Below the pieces are notes generated by a model. That model did not search any database. It was not told where the DNA came from and worked only from the letters and a program-made list of their open reading frames with translations. The position numbers and the translations under genes are program-made. This document shows positions 24,474 through 37,928 of a stretch of DNA of 64,000 nucleotides, piece by piece (within the stretch, counting starts at the first letter, position 1; each line of letters starts with the position of its first letter). The DNA lies in the NCBI RefSeq assembly GCF_932526225.1, contig NC_064036.1:10361519-10425518 (forward strand), in the 5' to 3' direction. This DNA is from Nematostella vectensis (taxonomy: Eukaryota > Cnidaria > Anthozoa > Actiniaria > Edwardsiidae).

Positions 24474-25818
24474 CGTATGGGGTACATAGTATGGTACGAA
24501 TTTCTTTCTCCCTATATAATTGCTAAAAAAGGCGAGAACCCCCCCTTTCTTTCTACATATTGAGCCTCATTTGCCTTGACTCGCGTATTTTTATGTTGCT
24601 TTGCTCTAGTCTACATGTACTGCTGGCAAACCCCCTTTCCTTTGTATTTTGCCTGGGCTGGCGTTTGCGAGCTTTCAGCCGAAAATTGGTTTTGCTCAAA
24701 TCCCGGGCATAAAGCAGGATGCCTATCGCGAAAAGTTTTTTAAAACTTTAAATTTTTTAAAAAAAACTGCTGGTTAAAGAGGATAACACAAATTTGTCAG
24801 AAAAAATATATATCATACCAAACAATCGACTTAATCCTTGACTGTTTTGACTGGTCTTTTATCGGCGGTGGCGGGCTCGTTTAGGTTTTAGTGCAGGTTA
24901 GCAAGAATGTTCTAGCGCGGATTATCTTAGAACAACACTTAAACCATTTCCTTTTCACCTTAGAGTCTAAGAGAGTAAGATTATCTTAGAACAGAGCATT
25001 TCATTCTTGCAAAGACGTCATTCTAAGAACAAACAAGTCAAACATCTAAAAAATGATAAACACTCGATAGGAGAAGAAATAGAGAAAAATAAAGAATAAT
25101 AAAACATTGAAAAATAAATCAATAATCAACATTTATGTAAGCATTTTTCAATTCTTGTACAGGTTTTTTATTGACATAATGTGTGTGGGAGTCAAAGTTA
25201 AAAATCAAACAATATCAAACAAAACAAATCAAACAAAGTGAAGTTTAATTAAATTGTGAAAGTGGTATAGTTGTAAGAGCATTTTTTTAGCATTCTGTAA
25301 GAGGTCCGCTCCTTGCGTCTCTAATAGATTCGTGTACATCAGACATAAGTAAAAAAAGTAAAAAAAAAAAAACACAGAGGACACAAATAAAAGATGCTGG
25401 AAAGGTTAGAACAAGCTTTTAAGGAAAAGCATTTCCTTAAAATATAACACTTTTTATAACCGTTTTAATCACGCCACCATCAATTTTCAAGATTAAAAAC
25501 AATAACAAAGGAGTGGTTGATAGACATTGATTTTGCAGAAGGGCGAATGCTTGATGATTCCCATGATGCTTTGTTTACTGACTGGAGACGTTAGGTATGG
25601 TACAGGTATTCTGAAGCCTATGCGTTCGCGACCCCTCCCCCCCTTTCCCATCCACTTGTAGGCGAATCATCAAAGTACAATCCGTTTTCCAAAATACCTA
25701 AGACTGAAACAAATCCTGGGTAGGCGAACAGAATTTCTCGATACCGGTAGCTGGGCTACCTGTGGAAAAGTAGACCCTAGTCTTCCTCGTCAATCTTTCT
25801 GAATGGCTGCCATTGCAG

Positions 25819-25904
25819 ATGGGAAAAAATGCGAGGGAAATTCAAACAACCACAAGATACGAGAACACTTGTAGCAGAATTGGCAAAAGAAAGCAAGAGC
25901 ACAG
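25819..25904 (+). other. Possible isolated exon
   Basis: An 86-base stretch has a good acceptor (CTGCCATTGCAG) and donor (ACAG|GTGAGC) and is open in at least two frames. No homology was recognised and no linked exon was found. Low confidence. Confidence 0.2.
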
Positions 25905-26394
25905 GTGAGCTACGTGAAAAAAAAAGAGTGCCATCTTTGTGTATGATCATCGAAACTTCGCGATTTTGATTGTACCTCGTGTGTTTTACTCTCGCTCGAG
26001 AGTTATTCCAATTTCTATGAAATTAAACGCTAGTTACACACGAGACAAATAATTTGCGAATAACAATAGGGTAATTGCAAGGAAATCTTGTAAACGACAC
26101 GGCTTGTGTGGATTGCTACGAAAACTATATCACTAGACTCACATTGCTAGATGCTGTCACATGCAGTCATTTGTCATGTCACTAGAAATTTGTCATGTCA
26201 CTAGTTTGTCATGTCATGTCACTAAGAAAGACCAGAGGCTACCCCACCCCTCCCTAGCACAAAATAGGATGACTAGGAGGCGGATATTTTCCTGCGGCCC
26301 GAAATCAAGCAAAATGGCGGATGTAACAGCCGATTTGCAAGTGTTTCCGAAAATAAAATTGCTCTAAAGCGTGTTTTATATACTAAAACAATTA

Positions 26395-26488
26395 TACCAT
26401 TTCCATTTCGGCAGATAGTGGCTTTAAAAATATCTACCTTCAGCTCTCGATAGATATTTCGCCACTATCCACCTCAATCGAAATGGTG
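26395..26488. mobile_element. 94-bp MITE with TA target-site duplication
   Basis: The ends TACCATTTC and GAAATGGTG and the inner AGATAGTGGC/GCCACTATCC and AATATCTA/TAGATATTT pairs fold the whole element. TA dinucleotides flank both ends, as for Tc1/mariner-type insertions. Confidence 0.8.
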
Positions 26489-27257
26489 TAAATGTTATAA
26501 ATATATCTTTTGGTTCCAACAGAACTTAGATTCAACCCAAACTTGGACTTATTTTTTTCGCTGTGGAATTAATTCAAAAGTAAATAAAGTCACAATAAAA
26601 ACAGTAAATGCTCTGAAGGATAAGTTTTTGAGAATGATGATGCATTGAAGCAGCTGTTTCTTTTAAAACAACCATGATAACAGATATTGATTAGGTTTTT
26701 AGACTAGCATCTGATATCTCCTAATCAGAGATGATAAAAGTTCCTGACTTGCAATCCAATGACAATTTTTTAAATTATATTCATCTTTGCCTTTTCATAT
26801 GTTTGCGAAAAGAGAAGTGTTTGCTGATTCAACTGAGAGATTGAATTAAACTTCAAGATCTGTCAGACAGCCATACAAATGGAAGCTTAATAAATTCTTG
26901 TACTTCCAGTTCTAAAGCACGATGACCAAAAACTGACTGGCAAAGTTATATGCTATTTTTCCATACCAGACATGACTACTGCACACAAAGCCATTCCAAG
27001 ATGCTAAACATCTTCACACAGCAAAATTCAACTCTTATTTACATTGGAGAACCACATGTTTTGTTATAACTGCTCTGATTATATAAGAATTTCCAACTCC
27101 ATCATTTCTGACCTTTGTTTCACGTATAGGTGGGTAGCTGACATGCCTGTATTGGAGTCATTATAACATGGCATTTTGAAATAAAAAGGGTGTTTCCTTG
27201 ACTTCTGAACACAATCTGCTACAGTTTTAAACTGTGTATTAAAACCTAAGTTTTTCT

Positions 27258-27542
27258 TTTTAGTCTAAATACAGTAGCTTCTTGAAGGTCCATACTTAAA
27301 GGCTATCGCCAGTATTTTAGTCTAAATACAGTAGCTTCTTGAAGGTCCATACTTAAAGGCTATCACCAGTATTTTAGTCTAAATACAGTAGCTTCTTGAA
27401 GGTCCATACTTAAAGGCTATCACCAGTATTTTAGTCTAAATACAGTAGCTTCTTGAAGGTCCATACTTAAAGGCTATCACCAGTATTTTAGTCTAAATAC
27501 AGTAGCTTCTTGAAGGTCCATACTTAAAGGCTATCACCAGTA
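27258..27542. repeat. Five near-identical copies of a 57-bp unit
   Basis: The unit begins TTTTAGTCTAAATACAGTAG and ends CTATCACCAGTA; copies start at 27258, 27315, 27372, 27429 and 27486. Only one substitution (CGCC to CACC) is visible, which indicates very recent expansion. Confidence 0.97.
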
Positions 27543-27564
27543 TTTTAGGCTGTCCACTTGTTAC

Positions 27565-28144
27565 TATCATGACTAGGTCCAAATATCTGTTTTGATTAAA
27601 TCCTGTTCACTTTCCTAATTACTCACTACAGGGCCACCTAGCTCATCTTTATTCATTGGGGTATGTGGGTGGGGGTAAAATGGGAATAGTTTGTCTTTTG
27701 TTGTGACTGTGGAATCCATCTAGGTTGACAAACTCTTGTTCACTCTGTCCATCACCCTTACTATAGCAGGCGGGTAATACACATTTAATATTTACATCAA
27801 CTATTTTTTTGTTCACTTAGTGGGGTGAAGAGGGCAAAGTTTGCTCTTAAAAACCCTCTTGTTGTAATCGGGGCTAGGTTCAAACATCTCACTAGAAAAA
27901 TACTTTATCACCCACATCAACTAGCTTGCTTCACTCAGTAGCACTCAGTTTGTTTCTGTAAGCCTCCCAGATGATGCTGTAGCTAAGTTCAAACATCTAT
28001 GTTGACAAACTCATTTTCACTGTCTCCTTCACTCTTACTAGAGGCACCAGTTGTATCACCCACATCAACTAGCTTGCCTCACTCAGTGAAAAAAATGGCT
28101 ACAGTTTGTTTCTGTAAGCCTTCCAGATGATGCTGTAGCTAAGT
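27565..28144. repeat. Decaying tandem copies of the adjacent gene's last exon
   Basis: Degenerate blocks of about 120-160 bp repeat GTTCAAACATCTATGTTGAC, TTTTCACTGTCTCCTTCACT, GGCACCAGTTGTATCA and CATCAACTAGCTTGC. The copy starting near 27982 is close to the coding version at 28139-28235; those near 27868, 27715 and 27565 are progressively weaker. The coding copy is the end of the minus-strand gene, so the array is its 3' flank or UTR. Confidence 0.8.
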
Positions 28145-30005
28145 TCAAACATCTATGTTGACAAACATATTTTCACTGTCTCCTTCACTCTCACTGGAGG
28201 CACCAGTTGTATCATCTACATCAATAAGCTTGTCTTTACCATCACTAGATACCCTAGGCATTACTGTGTCATCTACATCAACTAGCTCATCCTCACTCGC
28301 ACTTCCACTGTCTCCTTCTGCTTTTAGTACTTGTTTAGCAAGATTAGTGTCTTGTCCTTTTGTTGTTGTTACAATCACAGCAGGGTCTGATAAATCGTTT
28401 ATGTCAACACTGACATCATCTCTTGATTGAGTGGTATCTGTAAACAAAAAGCTAAATTTTAAACCTATACGTATCAGCATTACCTAGATATTGCAAAATG
28501 AAGTTAATGTATGAAATAGGAAAACACTTGGATGATTAGAGTATTAGGAATGGGTTTTAAGAAATATAATGTAAAATATAGCTTCCCCTCAATAAAGTAT
28601 ACCACTTGCAATTGTTTGTGCCAATTAGACACAGGGAAGTGCACAGAGGGGCGCTTGCACCTCCTTAGACATCCAAAAAGTGGATCATCAAATATTATAC
28701 TTTTGCCATTATATCTTTAAAACTACCCCCCTCCCCCCAGAAAATTCTGGTTTATGTTTTTAGACATTTGACACCCACCAAAGAAGGTAAAAATTATCTG
28801 CTACTAGGGCAGGCTTGTTATAAGAATGGAAACATAATTTGCCATCTAGCACATGTATGCATTCATAATTTGTAACTAGAGCATACGGAGATGAAACTTC
28901 TGTTTTAAAGGTATAAAAAAATAACAGCAGCAGCAAGCACAAGCATGTTTTGTTCAGCGGCAATGGTAAAATCCAATGCTACTATTTCAACAAGTACATA
29001 TTGGTCGAAACCATGTTCAGAATTTCCTTACCAGGCTTAGGAGCTTCAAACATTAACCTGGAAAATAACATAATCTATTGTAATCAAGGATATTACTGGC
29101 TTTAGCTTAAATATTCAGTAAAATGAAAAGCCTTTATGTGGAATTTGAGTATGACAAGATATTTCAATAATTAAAATAGAACCCGATTGATAGTGCCACA
29201 CACGTCAGATTCAGCACTCAAGATATTCCCATAGAAGTAGGGAGCTGTACCCATCCCCACTCTCCTCTATTTAATTGAACTTTTATGCATGGCATAAAGC
29301 ATAACAATGGGGGACTTGCGCTAAGAGATCACATGACTGGGTGGCAAAATAGCATGAGCTCAGCCTTTCAGTGGCAAAATAACAGAAAACAACAACAACT
29401 TATTCAGCGCTTACAATTATTTTTTTAAAAGGGTTTAGTTTCATTTAAAGATTGTATTTCTTTGTCGTTCTCTGGTGTGTGTGGTTTGATCATTTTGTTT
29501 TGAATTGGCCACCCAAAAAGGTCACGTGATCTCTTAGCATAAGTCCCCTATTTTGCTAACCCAAGCTGCTCTCTTCGTTTCAACTCGAGGCTCAACAGAT
29601 AGGCCGCCAGAGAAGTGTCGCTTGAAAAAGGCCCTGAGTCCCTGATAGTCCTCCAGGAATGCAAAACTGTCTGGTGAAGTTGGATCGTTGGATGTTGAAG
29701 TCTAGTACAAATAACAGTGGGGGTTAAAAAATGGCCAAGAAAATGAAATTGATACCACACAATAACACACGAAGCGCTTCTGTTTACCTAAAGTCGATCT
29801 TATCCACTTGACTTGGACATTGGTTGAGTAAAACTTCGGCAAACTCGCTGTCGGTCAGTCGTTCTAAGCCCTTCGAAGTCTTACGTGCTCTCCAGAGTTC
29901 TCTGACAGATTCTCTTAGATAAATAGTTTTGATTTTTTCTGGTCTTTTCGGTCGCCCGCCTCTCTTTTTAAGAGGTCGCTTCTCTCGAGCATTTGACTCG
30001 GCCAT
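28145..30005 (-). CDS. Four-exon gene, 225-residue protein of unknown function with basic start and acidic tail
   Basis: Exons on the minus strand are 30005-29788, 29701-29561, 29057-29032 and 28437-28145; all junctions are GT-AG and phase-consistent. The protein begins MAESNAREKRPLKKRGGRPK, with an AT-hook-like RGGRPKRP. Two similar helical motifs follow: VRELWRARK...DSEFAEVLL (exon 1) and VLHSWRTIR...SLAAYLLSL (exon 2). The tail is acidic with the repeated core DVDDT/IDVDDT and ends ENMFVNIDV. Reading straight through exon 2 instead of splicing ends at LAK, giving a shorter basic isoform. I associate similar N-termini with many uncharacterised cnidarian proteins, but no function is known to me. 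Nuclear or DNA-associated action is a guess from the AT-hook-like patch. The exon 2 donor (GG|GTTAGC) is weak and is supported by the perfect phase of the two downstream exons. Confidence 0.72.
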
Positions 30006-33000
30006 TACAAGACAAAAACGCCTTGAGAATCCGTCCAGCTTTCAACTTTGCTCGACACTTTATGTCCAGAGATATACAAAAAATGATAACTATTACTTAA
30101 AAGATGAAAGAAAAGTTTACAATGCTAAGATGGTTTGGATTTCTATGGATTAAAAACACCGTTCTAATTCGCGGTTGATCTCGGAGGTTTCGTGCGATAC
30201 GATTGATTGGCCGCGCGCGCGAAGAGTCTTGTGGTCCGTTCCTAGAAGCTCAGTTCCCCATATAAATAATCCGTACTGCGTACATAAACTCGGCTCATGC
30301 AACTGTCGATGGATTCATCCGCGGGTTTCACAGATGAAGTTAGGAGATGTCGGGAGGACCCGAAAAGTCGCTATCTACCGATAGCTCACGTAATCCAAGA
30401 TGGCGGTAGAGCTGTTGTAACACAGGGCTCCCAATCTAGGGAACAAAACTTAAATTTTGTAATATTGAAATTAATATTAATTTTACAAACTTGTGGAACA
30501 TGTGAAACGAAAGCTTTTGAGTTCAAGTATGAAATTGCTTTCGAGTCGAACGGGCGATTTTCAAACTAGGTGTAAACAATTTTGGAGCTGAATGGAGGCT
30601 ATTATAGACAACAGAGAGATGTTGGTTCTATGGTTTAATGATCAACAGTATGGTAAACTGAATATTTGCATCTTTGAAAATCGATATTTGTAATGTTTGT
30701 ATTGTTTTTTTTCCTTTAAGATCAAGTGTACGTTTCAAAACAAATTATTTGTTTCTATATTGTGTAATCAATTGTATTGTTGGGTTCCCGAAAAAAAAAA
30801 AATGGTTCTACTGTATCTACTAACCTTATAATCGGAAATCACATAAATCCCAAATCAAAAACGTCGCTCGACCCAGTACTAAGCGATAGTAAACCACCGC
30901 GTGACTAAAACCCATCTTGGGGAGTGGGTACACATATCTAAGCGCCTTTTCTCAATTAATGATTTATGCCTTATGTCTCAAATTCGCGCAACGAGAGAAA
31001 AGTCCGTTTTGAATGCGAAAAACGATCTACAACGCTCCCACCGTCTAACACAAGATAGGGAACCATGACCTGGAGTATGTAACACTTCGATATTCACATT
31101 CGATACACTCCGGTGAGTAGAGCCAGCGAGTTCGGCTGGAAGCCTGGTAGTGTTTATTTGAGGTTTGATAAGTTACCTGCCAACAAGGAGCAGGTACTGC
31201 TAGCATGATGTCACGGCTACTACGCCCTCTACACGCTACCTTCAAACTATACCCTTCCTTTCTTTTATTCCTGAACTAGATAGTTGCAAATTCGCACCGT
31301 GAAGCGTTTTTCGCGCTTTGCTGCCAAACGCTATGGTTCGTGCTATGGGTTTTGCTAATCGAATTTCACTGAGAAATTCTATTGCGAGCTTTAAAGTAAT
31401 TATAAAGAGTCCTTGTTGCGATTTATTGTTAACTTGGCGGATTTTGTTAATTGTGTGCAAGTGGGCGAAGCCTGCTAGGGGCATGTATGATTTTATTTGT
31501 TTCTGCTGAGCAAAGATGAAAGATCATTTTGATTAAAAGATGATGCATAGAAGTTACATTTCTGGTTATGACGAAGAGCTGTTTTAGTGTGTGAAAACTA
31601 CAGTAGAGACCTTCCAAAAACATTCAACAATTTGGAGAAGAGAATTAGGGCTAAAGGATATTTTTGAGAAGCATGAACATGTTATTTGATTATGGTAGTC
31701 TTGGATGGTGAATCACTGAAGCCTTAGTTAAAGTAGGTTATTATTATTTTCAGGTTCGATATTTTGGTATGAGTCCATGCTGTGCATCGATTCATCAGGG
31801 ATAAGGTACGACGACATTGTAATTATGTAGAGCAAGCCCACGCGAGCGCCGCCTCACCGTCCCCTTAAACACTCCTCACGAAAACTGCTGAAAATAGTTT
31901 GTCGGAGTTTTACACAGGAATTTTACAATTGATTTGTACGAACCGAGGTTTTAAAAACAACGCAGGTTTGATTGATTCTAAGGCTAGAGTCATGAAATAT
32001 TCAAGATGTAAGTAATTTTAGACGCTGTATGTTTTCAAGGCTATATCCATAAGAATGCGCTTGCACCTTTTCTCCAACACTATTGTGTTTCACTTCATAA
32101 TTGGCAACTTGCATGTGAAACGCGGGTGTATTAGTAAACCAATGCTATGTATACGAATATGGATTAACATACTTTGTTATTAACACGACAAATGTAGTAT
32201 CGATATGAGCGATGTACGCTGACATAATCTTGATAGTCGATATAAGACACACGACAATCGCCTAGTTCACACCATCCCTCATAACTGCATACGGTGCGAA
32301 CACTTCATAGCACGCATGCCCTGGATCTTCGAGTAAACACATTAATCATGCTAGAATTGCATAAAAATAAAAAAAAAAGAGACTAAATCGGTGCATCTAG
32401 GAAATTTGCGAAGTTTAAATGCGATTACTTGCAAAATTGAAAAGTTATGAAGATTCTAAACTGTAGTCGACGGGCGTCGTCTATGTAACAAATAAAGACG
32501 AAAACATATTTGGTAAAAGTCATATCTCGTCGGTTTTTCTGCTAGTCAAAGATTTTACAGATTTACAAATTAAAATAAAATATTTCCAAGCACTTTTAGC
32601 ACGAGGAAAAAAATGACAACGAAAGGTGTGACAAATACAGGGCTCTTGAAATCAGCGAATCATGAAACTTTATCGTTCTTACGGCTTATCGGTCATCGGT
32701 AACAGACAAACGGGTTAATAAAGATGGCATTGTTTATACGACTGACGACAGGCTAGTAACAGATATCACGAAAAAAAAAAACACCTACTTGTAATATACT
32801 ACCACACATCAATCATACTTTCCCTAACAAGAAGAAATATATAACTTTTACTGACATGGCATATATAGACGGTGTGTATTCAGATAACTCTTTATAGACC
32901 CTTATCAAATAAAGCCATTGTCTAGAGCATTAATGTTAACTGTCTATCAGGCTATCGTTTGATAAGAACCAATTGGGAATATTAGGAAATTTCTGATAAT

Positions 33001-33237
33001 GGGTTGGGTTGGCGAAAATAGATAACAAAATCATTACATCTGTTTATTTTATACATGTCATGTCTAATGGGTTGAAATATTAGGTACAATGCAATAATAC
33101 TATACGGGTGAACAGTACTATTTACTGTCCTTATCGTAACTAGAATGAGCTTTCTTTGCCTTTGGAACATCCTACGGCTTAGGCTACGTCACAACATCGT
33201 TTTATAAGCCATACCTATAAATAAATGTTTACAAAAT

Positions 33238-33995
33238 GATTACACGTAACACATTACACATATACTCCACATAGCACCATGTTATACATTACACATATAC
33301 TCCACATAGCACCATGTAACACACTACACATATACTCCACGTAGCACCATGTAACACATTACACATATACTCCACATAGCACCATGTTACACATTACACC
33401 TATACTCCACATAGCACCATGTAACACATTACACATATACTCCACATAGCACCATGTAACACATTACACATATACTCCACGTAGCACCATGTAACACATT
33501 ACACCTATACTCCACATAGCACCATGTAACACATTACACATATACTCCACATAGCACCATGTAACACATTACACATATACTCCTCATAACGCCATGTAAC
33601 ATATTACACATATACTCCACGAAGCACCATGTAACATATTACACATATATTCCACGTAGCACCGCATTACACCTATACTCCACATAGCACCATGTAACAC
33701 ATTACACATATACTCCACATAGCACCATGTAACACATTACACATATACTCCACTAGCACCATGTAACACATTACACGGCTAAACTGCAGAATACCCGTCC
33801 ACTTATTTGCATTTTCCTTGTATTTACTGCCTCGTTACATAGAAATCGAGGTGTGAAGTCTCATTGTTAACTCTTTGTGGACGGGTATTCTGCAGTTGCT
33901 CCCATTACACATATACTCGACATAGCACCATGTAACACATTACACATATACTCGACATAGCATCATGTAACAAATTACACCTATAATCCACAAAA
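33238..33995. repeat. 35-bp minisatellite, about 19 copies
   Basis: The unit is ATATACTCCACATAGCACC followed by ATGTAACACATTACAC, with variants (CACGTAGC, CACCTATAC). The array is interrupted at 33782-33897 by a MITE and resumes for two to three copies. Confidence 0.95.
33782..33897. mobile_element. 116-bp MITE inserted in the minisatellite
   Basis: The termini are perfect 21-base inverted repeats beginning AACTGCAGAATACCCGTCC. The 74-base interior has no coding potential. ATTACAC appears on both sides, but this word is part of the array, so the target-site duplication is ambiguous. Confidence 0.9.
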
Positions 33996-36900
33996 TAACA
34001 CATTGCACATATTCAGCTTCATGTGACACTTATGCAAGTATGAACGTATTGAGCGAGCCTCATAATCTTTAACAACCAAGTTTCAGGATATACTTTAAGC
34101 AAATTAAGAAGAGAAATTGGCACTACTTGTTTTAATGCTTGTATTTTATATTTGGCAATTATGCTTTTTTATTTTTGTTTTTCTTCTAATTTCTATAAAT
34201 TTAACAAGATATTATAGATACATAATATTGTTTTACTATTCGCAATATGATGATAATTATAGCCTAGAATCTTCTCACGATATTATCAAATTTAAACAAG
34301 CCTTTGTTACGAGTCAATCCAGGCTATCTGGTTCTCTCCCTGAAGTCTCCGTCGATACAAATCTTTTACGCGCTACACTGGATGACTATATACTGGCTTT
34401 CCCGCTCCGAACTGTCATTTTCTATCATTTTAACCAATCACGTACAGTGCCTATACGGAAATCCCCCATCTCGCGCGCCCACAAATCCACCACAAAAAAT
34501 CGATATCCGCTTACACGCGTTTTCCATTCAGACAAAGATGTAAATGGACCACGCATCGACCTGCTATCTATGTGCTAGCAAAAAGGATTCCATTTCCACG
34601 GTGAAGGATTCGTTTCTAAAGCACAGGCGTTAGTTTGGATTCCCAATAAAAGCGAGACTTCCGACGTGTAAATTTATGCGTGGAGGTTGCAGGGTGATTA
34701 GCATAACCTTCCACCACCTGTCTCTAGTGCCATTTACGGACTCAAAGATCAAAGTTAATCACGAGAAAAACACTCGCCATTTATCTGCAAAGAAAGAAAT
34801 AGTCGCCAAAGACCTTTAAGGTAACCTTGAAGGTAGTTTTTTACCATTTTAGTATTCTTCCATGCACGAGTGCCGGTTTACATTTTAAATTTGCGCTCTG
34901 TTTGGCAATGACAAGAGAGGCTGCACGCTTAAAAGCATACCAGAAACTTTCGTGATATTTTATTTTGATATTACGGTTATATGGCCTAGGTGATCTGTGT
35001 AGGTTTATTCAAGAGGAAAGCTCTGGTTTTATTCTTTTGTGTGCTCTGGCGAAACCTGCATAAAAAATTGAAATGTTTTGGGAAAGCCACACATGCAGAA
35101 TAACGAATATAGCTGTCAAAACTCCCGCTACCGAAAACCTAGACGCTATAACCAAACAAAAGCATAAAATACACTTGAAATTTACCTGCGCGTACACTTT
35201 GATGGGGTTTAAAACGAGAGGATATACAGCGACAAGCAAGTGAAATGATTTAGCGTATTTTTTGTTTTGCAAGGTCTATCCATCAATCGCCTGTTTACTA
35301 TCGTAAAGAAGATGTGAATCCCTATGGACTAGCATGGCATCACAGTGAGGGGAAAATCGACGACAGACGATGGTTGAGCCGCCACTACACTCGAAGCGAA
35401 GAATTAAAGATTCCTGAAGAGCCGTCTCATACGATACCATTCTAATGAACACACCGACTCAGGTAAACAAATAAATACCACGCTTATTTATTCTTTAGCT
35501 AAACCTATGTACTCTGAATGGTTGTTAGCAGATCTATCTGATGTAGAAGAGGTAGTAAAGACGCCAAATTTTTGGATATTTGCTTTATTCTGGAAACACT
35601 TTTGAGCACAATTAATAGAAGAGGAATAATAAGTTTGGCATTGTGAATGGAATAGTTGTCAACCGGAACTACCCTTAAAAAGTCGACACATCGGCAATCA
35701 TTATTCAGACTATCACTCAACTTCAAGATCTATGTTGTTTTTAAGACTGTGGATGCTTTACTCAAATTGTTAAATTATTACAGAAAATCAACTAAGAAGT
35801 CGGTTAATCTAGATTATGAACAAAGGCCGTGTTACCACTAGCAATCCAGTTTTATTTAAACAGAATGTATGTAGATCAATATCAGCTTCATACTACTAGT
35901 TTACTTTCCAACGTAAAAAAACTTACAGGTCTGTATAACTTCTTCGGAAACCTTTTGCTTGAAATTTATTACTTTTTACTTCCTTTTCAATTGTATGAGG
36001 CCTTTATTTATTTGTTTTTGTATGACTGATTTACACATTTTTTGATATGTCATGATCCATTTTCAGTACGCATGTTTGGTGCTTTTCTAAAAAATTCCTT
36101 TTGTCCATAGCTAAACCTTGTGTCTCAAAATCAGTTATATTATCAGTATTTCGTCAGCGGATAATTATTTTACTTATTATAGAAATCCACACTAAGCGTT
36201 TTTAATCAGCGAAGCATTACGAATGCATCAGTAATATCCCAAGTTTATGGTGGTGACATTTTTCGTGCGGTGTGATGATGAACTAGCGATAAGTCAGTCA
36301 AATTTGTTTTAAAATTGGGTTTTCGCCTATTCATATAATCCAGAAGGTTTTAGATCGGCAGACTATTACTCTTCCGTAACGATCAGATTTCTACTGCTTG
36401 TTTTTGTTATTGGGCACGTGATTGTGATATCTGCGTGCGCATGTTAGTTTGGCGCCAATAGCGCTGCGAGATGCAGCGAGATGCAACGAGTTACGCGTAT
36501 ATCAGTTAGAATTAACCATCGAATTAACTCTAATCAACTCTCGTTATGCTTTTTATTGATCAATTTACAGTAGTTTCTCCTCTTTAAGTTTTATTATTTT
36601 ATTTTGCTCTTTCTATACAATTTCTATCCACGATAATCACACTCCCGATACTGCCTAGACACTATTTTCGATTTGTTTTTGGAGGTTGAAGTAGGCAACT
36701 TTCAGTGGGCATAGTTTTCTGTGGACAAGTCTTCTTATTATTTGCGTCGTGTGCTTAGCAGAGTTACTAAACATAAGTTTAGTAAGTAACTAAACATAAG
36801 TTTAGTAAGTGGAGACGGAGAAAAAAGAAAAAGTTCTGGTTTCTTTCTCACCCGCTTCTTTCTCCTCTTGCTGTCTCCTCAGTCTTCACTTACTACGCTA

Positions 36901-37401
36901 GTATATGAAATTCTCATGGGCGTTTCGTGCGCTACTTAAGAAGGTTTCTGAGGGGATACGCCATATCGGAATTATTTGAGCCCCCATTTTTTTGTCCTTG
37001 TGTTGTTTACCTGAAAAGTTTAGGCTCGTCGGCTCTAGAAAAGCATCGGTAGTCTAACCGGAACCACGTGCAGTTGTTTTTTTTCCTTATCTTAGTGATT
37101 AACGGAACTAGGAATTAGGTCTTCTGCACGCTAGCTCGGCAGTAAACCACTGTTTGCTTTTGAGCCTGTTTAACACAAACACATACGCAAGGCTTAAATA
37201 AGCAAACGTGTATAAAACTACCCTAAAACGGCCAGTCTGTTTTAACTCTTTTGATCGTACTGGTTACCAGAACCGTTCACCTAGTTTTTCTATAGCTTGC
37301 TTGTCGCCCTTCTTGTTACGCCAACAGACTATCATTTACTCCAATGTGGCTAGGGCGTTTCCTCACAATCCCCGATCAGTTATCAAAAACAGCCTTGAGA
37401 A

Positions 37402-37467
37402 CCATGTGAGACTTCTAGTCATCGCGTGACCTTCGATCGATTTGATCACGTGATCGTTCAGATATGG
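37402..37467. repeat. Dispersed block with GATCACGTGATC, copy 1
   Basis: CCATGTGAGACTTCTAGTC, ATCGCGTGACC and the palindrome GATCACGTGATCGTT are shared with a second copy at 37929-37993. The E-box palindrome is conserved in both. Confidence 0.7.
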
Positions 37468-37928
37468 CTGAAGGAATTATCTTTTTAATGTGTTTTAATT
37501 TCTTAGGGTTTTTGCTATAACTTTGGCCTTTTATACCATTGTTGCTATTGTCTAAAAAGTCTTTTTTTCAACTATCCTTAAAGGCAATGGGCTATTCAAC
37601 ACCCCAGAAATCATCTTTATTTGGGATGAATCCTTTATTGTTCTTTTTTTATCTTAAAAATAAATTATTTTCGGAATAGATTTTTGTCTTTGATTCGTGT
37701 ACTCGTGTTACTCGTGTGCTCGTGTTTTTTTACGGGTGCTCGTGTTGTTTTTGAGTTTTTTTTTTCGTGGAAGTTTGTCTACGTATTAGTCGTATGCTCG
37801 TATTTGCAGTGTACTCGTGTCCTTCGTGCGCCTTTGTTTTCGCAGCTAGAGCCCGGGACCTCCCGTTTTTCGTGTCGCGTGCTTCTCGTCTTCTCGTGAA
37901 TGTCACGTGCGGTCGTCAAGCCTCGACC

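Larger units (their letters stand above)
23761..27257. other. Intergenic region after FAM167 copy 2
   Basis: AT-rich DNA. It holds a short death-fold-like frame (24357-24473), a possible isolated exon (25819-25904), short ATGTCACTAG direct repeats at 26167-26223, an AAAATGGCGG motif at 26313 and a 94-bp TA-flanked MITE. No convincing gene was recognised. Confidence 0.45.

Noticed and set aside
31242-31509. Overlapping frames of 63 and 80 codons
   Set aside because: Both strands are open over the same stretch. It may be an old repeat fragment but no element ends were found.
34117-34578. 153-codon frame with hydrophobic start
   Set aside because: It begins only with TTG, is AT-composition driven and shows no domain or splice support.
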